NCBI GenBank assembly: GCA_024742655.1
Contig: JANSYB010000056.1
Location: 1-8,936 of the forward strand
Length of the DNA stretch: 8,936 bases
Direction: 5' to 3'
Source: Paracoccaceae bacterium
Lineage (GTDB): Bacteria > Pseudomonadota > Alphaproteobacteria > Rhodobacterales > Rhodobacteraceae
Below are positions 6,623 to 8,936 of this stretch, piece after piece. Every line of letters begins with the position of its first letter. Position 1 is the first letter of the stretch. The notes below the pieces were generated by a model. The model saw nothing but the letters and a program-made list of their open reading frames with translations. It searched no databases and was not told the origin of the DNA. A program made the translations under genes and the position numbers.

Positions 6623-8551
6623 TCAGCGCGCCACGGACAGCGGCACCACCTCGGCAGCGCCGCCGAGCGCACCCTGCGCCGTGGCCGCGATATCGCGGGC
6701 GGACAGGCCGGCCTCCGCGTACATCTCTTCCGGGCTGGCCTGATCGATGAACCGGTCGGGCAGGCACATGTTGCGCATGGCCAGCCCCCGGTCAAACGCA
6801 CCTTCGCGCGCCAGAGCGTGCATCACGATGGAGCCGAAACCACCCTCGGCGCCCTCCTCCACGGTAATCAGCGCGCGGTGCCCGCGTGCCAGCCGCATCA
6901 CGAGGTCGGTATCCAGCGGTTTGGCAAAGCGGGCATCGGCCACGGTCACGGACACGCCCTGCGCCTCCAGCGCGTCGGCCGCCTCGAGACATTCAGCCAG
7001 ATGCGTGCCGTAGCTCAGGATTGCGACGTCGCCACCCTCCCGCAGGACACGGCCCTTGCCGATTTCCAGCACCTCGCCACGGTCCGGCAGCGCGACACCC
7101 GTGCCCGCGCCACGCGGGTAACGGAAGGCGATCGGACCGCTGTCATGCGCGGCGGCCGTGGCCACCATGTGCATCAGCTCGGCCTCGTCGGCGGCGGCCA
7201 TCAGGGTAAAGCCCGGCAGGCTGCCGAGGTAGCCGATGTCATAGGCCCCGCAATGGGTGGGCCCATCGGCCCCCACCAACCCCGCGCGGTCAATGGCAAA
7301 GCGCACCGGCAGGCCCTGAAGCGCCACGTCATGCACCACCTGGTCATACCCGCGCTGCAGGAAGGTCGAATAGATCGCGCAGAACGGCTTCAGCCCGCTG
7401 GCGGCCATGCCGGCGGCAAAGGTCACCGCGTGCTGTTCGGCGATCCCAACGTCGAAGACGCGGCCCGGGAACCGCGCGGCCATCTTGCCCACGCCGGTGC
7501 CACCGGGCATCGCCGCCGTCACGGCGACGATATCGGGGTCGCGGGCGGCCGCATCGGTCAGCGCCTCGCCGAAGACCGAGGTGTAGGAGGGCGCGCCAGC
7601 GGCCTTCTTGGCCTGTGTGCCGGTCTCGACGTCGAACTTGGACACGCCGTGATACTTGTCGGCACTGATCTCGGCGGGGGCATAGCCCTTGCCCTTGACC
7701 GTGCAGCAATGGATCAGGACCGGCCCTGTCGCCCGGGCCCGCGCGGCGCGCAGAACCGGAAGAAGCTGATCCATATCGTGCCCGTTGATCGGCCCGACAT
7801 AGTCAAACCCCAACTCCTCGAACAGCGTGCCCGAGCCGGTCAGGCCGGTCACCAGTTGCCGCGCGCGCTTGGCGCCTTCGCGCATCGGGGCGGGCAGCGC
7901 GGATTCGAAGCCTTCGGCCAGCGACGCCATGCGCGCCAGTGGCTCGTTGGCATACATCCGGCTGAGATAGGACGACATCGCGCCCACCGGCGGGGCGATC
8001 GACATCTCGTTGTCGTTCAGGATCACGAACAGCCGGCGCCCCTCGGCCCCGGCATTGTTCATCGCCTCATAGGCCATGCCGGCGCTGATCGATCCATCGC
8101 CGATCACCGCGATGGCGTCGCCCGTCGCCTGCCCCATGTCACGGCCCACGGCAAAGCCGAGTGCGGCGCTGATCGAAGTGGAGCTGTGCGCGGCACCAAA
8201 GGGATCAAAGGGCGATTCGGATCGCTTGGTGAAGCCGGACAGACCGTCCTTCTGGCGCAGGGTGCGGATGCGGTCGCGCCGCCCGGTCAGGATCTTGTGC
8301 GGGTAACATTGGTGGCCCACGTCCCAGACCAGCTTGTCCATCGGCGTGTTGAACACCGCATGGATCGCCACCGACAGTTCGACGACGCCGAGGCTCGATC
8401 CCAGGTGGCCACCGGTTTCGGACACGGCCGAGATCACCTCGGCGCGCAACTCATCGGCCAGCGCGCGCAGGTGCGGGTCGCTCATCTGGCGCAGGTCGGA
8501 CGGGCCGGCCACGCGGTCAAGATGTGGTGTATGTGGTTTGCCGTTTGTCAT
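6623..8551 (-). CDS. dxs: 1-deoxy-D-xylulose-5-phosphate synthase
   Basis: Dxs is a thiamine diphosphate enzyme that condenses pyruvate and glyceraldehyde-3-phosphate. It is the first step of the MEP route to isoprenoids (carotenoids, the phytol of bacteriochlorophyll, quinones). The 642-residue protein is of family length. It has [11 protein letters not shown] with His49, [16 protein letters not shown] (His80), the ThDP/Mg motif [16 protein letters not shown] (Gly151 to Asn166), and [16 protein letters not shown] with catalytic Glu372. The transketolase C-terminal domain with [19 protein letters not shown] follows. Start ATG at 8551-8549 has a purine-rich GGGGAGGGG (8564-8556) 4 nt upstream. 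It lies 106 nt downstream of pufC on the same strand and is likely cotranscribed with it, as dxs genes linked to puf operons are in Rhodobacter. Other dxs copies may exist elsewhere in the genome. Confidence 0.97.
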   Translation of the reverse strand: MTNGKPHTPHLDRVAGPSDLRQMSDPHLRALADELRAEVISAVSETGGHLGSSLGVVELSVAIHAVFNTPMDKLVWDVGHQCYPHKILTGRRDRIRTLRQKDGLSGFTKRSESPFDPFGAAHSSTSISAALGFAVGRDMGQATGDAIAVIGDGSISAGMAYEAMNNAGAEGRRLFVILNDNEMSIAPPVGAMSSYLSRMYANEPLARMASLAEGFESALPAPMREGAKRARQLVTGLTGSGTLFEELGFDYVGPINGHDMDQLLPVLRAARARATGPVLIHCCTVKGKGYAPAEISADKYHGVSKFDVETGTQAKKAAGAPSYTSVFGEALTDAAARDPDIVAVTAAMPGGTGVGKMAARFPGRVFDVGIAEQHAVTFAAGMAASGLKPFCAIYSTFLQRGYDQVVHDVALQGLPVRFAIDRAGLVGADGPTHCGAYDIGYLGSLPGFTLMAAADEAELMHMVATAAAHDSGPIAFRYPRGAGTGVALPDRGEVLEIGKGRVLREGGDVAILSYGTHLAECLEAADALEAQGVSVTVADARFAKPLDTDLVMRLARGHRALITVEEGAEGGFGSIVMHALAREGAFDRGLAMRNMCLPDRFIDQASPEEMYAEAGLSARDIAATAQGALGGAAEVVPLSVAR

Positions 8552-8622
8552 CGCACCCCTCCCCTTGGGTGGTTCTGGCGTCGCCCGCGTTTAGGGGTCG
8601 GGACGCGAACGGCGCGATGCAA

Positions 8623-8649
8623 GGGGGCGGCCCGCGCGGGGCCGCCCCC
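8623..8649. repeat. GC-rich hairpin between pufC and dxs
   Basis: GGGGGCGGCCC (8623-8633) pairs perfectly with GGGCCGCCCCC (8639-8649) around a 5-nt loop. It can extend by AA/TT if one C is bulged. It starts 9 nt after the pufC stop in the direction of transcription. No T-tract follows on the minus strand, so it is not a standard intrinsic terminator. It could protect the 3' end of puf mRNA from decay, cause partial termination, or set the pufC to dxs ratio. The rest of the gap (8552-8622) shows only the dxs ribosome-binding site and no convincing promoter. Confidence 0.7.
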
Positions 8650-8657
8650 CTTATGGG

Positions 8658-8936
8658 TCAGTTGCCGTAATCCGGCTCTCCGGACGTGGCCAGCTCGGGC
8701 CAGTCCTTGATCACGTTGGTGCCCTGCAGCGGCTGCTGATAGCCCTTGTGGCAGGTCTTGCAGGCGGCCTTGGGCGCATCCTGATGGACCGGGCCCAAGC
8801 GCTCGGGCGGATATGTATCCCTGAGCGGCACCAGATAATCGTTGTTCATCTCCAGCACCATCTGGATGCCCAGGCTTTCGGTGGCCCATTGCGGGGTGAC
8901 CTGGCTGCCGTCATAGAAGGCACGGCTGTTGTGACA
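8658..8936 (-). CDS. pufC: Photosynthetic reaction centre tetraheme cytochrome subunit, C-terminal part (5' end outside window)
   Basis: The frame runs in from the right edge and stops at TGA (8660-8658), giving 92 residues. The first two visible residues, Cys-His, look like the end of a CxxCH heme site and are followed by NSRAFYDGSQVTPQWATES, a typical PufC stretch. VLEMNNDYLVPLRDTYPPERLG comes next, with a Met (in VLEM) where the axial ligand helix of the family lies. The last heme site, CKTCHKGYQQPLQG, is followed by a short tail. The spacing and sequence match the third and fourth heme regions of PufC. This lipid-anchored periplasmic subunit passes electrons from soluble cytochromes to the special pair. 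Its presence implies a reaction centre of the PufC type, unlike R. sphaeroides, which lacks pufC and has pufX. The upstream genes (pufM, L, A, B) should lie to the right. Confidence 0.93.
   Translation of the reverse strand, partial: CHNSRAFYDGSQVTPQWATESLGIQMVLEMNNDYLVPLRDTYPPERLGPVHQDAPKAACKTCHKGYQQPLQGTNVIKDWPELATSGEPDYGN

Noticed and set aside
6572..8710. A 712-codon open frame on the plus strand opposite dxs.
   Set aside because: It mirrors the dxs frame in GC-rich DNA. Its product is rich in Arg, His and Gly with no recognisable domain, it starts within the cycA terminator, and dxs itself has clear family motifs along its whole length.

Overview
The window is part of a photosynthesis gene cluster from a high-GC purple alphaproteobacterium. 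The gene order, the oxygen-dependent cyclase gene acsF, and a tetraheme reaction-centre cytochrome gene (pufC) point to the Rhodobacteraceae/Roseobacter group, most likely an aerobic anoxygenic phototroph. No reading frame is broken, and I see no tRNA, rRNA, CRISPR array, insertion sequence or sign of recent transfer.

Layout. Positions 1-6012 hold one tightly packed plus-strand operon: the 3' end of lhaA (a PucC-type light-harvesting assembly gene), puhA (reaction-centre H subunit), puhB and puhC (assembly factors), a 98-residue gene that I assign to bciE (small cyclase subunit), acsF (aerobic Mg-protoporphyrin monomethyl ester cyclase), puhE, and hemA (5-aminolevulinate synthase). Gaps are 15-30 nt from lhaA to bciE. 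After that the genes overlap: bciE/acsF by 4 nt, acsF/puhE by 1 nt and puhE/hemA by 11 nt. A 97-nt gap with a dyad and a possible promoter separates hemA from cycA (periplasmic cytochrome c2-type protein), which ends at a strong intrinsic terminator (6576-6608).

The other strand carries the end of the second arm of the cluster. pufC (tetraheme cytochrome subunit) enters from the right edge and is followed, after a GC-rich hairpin with no T-tract, by dxs (1-deoxy-D-xylulose-5-phosphate synthase). dxs converges on cycA. The bch-lhaA-puh arm and the puf arm therefore meet tail to tail at about 6550-6620.

How the genes fit together. HemA makes 5-aminolevulinate, the first precursor of bacteriochlorophyll, and AcsF with BciE closes the isocyclic ring using O2. 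Dxs feeds isoprenoid precursors to the phytyl tail, carotenoids and quinone. LhaA and PuhB/C/E help assemble the reaction centre and LH1 antenna around PuhA. CycA and PufC return electrons to the photo-oxidised special pair.

I found no wholly undescribed system. The points most worth a second look are the bciE-acsF coupling, the near-perfect dyad upstream of cycA, and the T-less hairpin between pufC and dxs.
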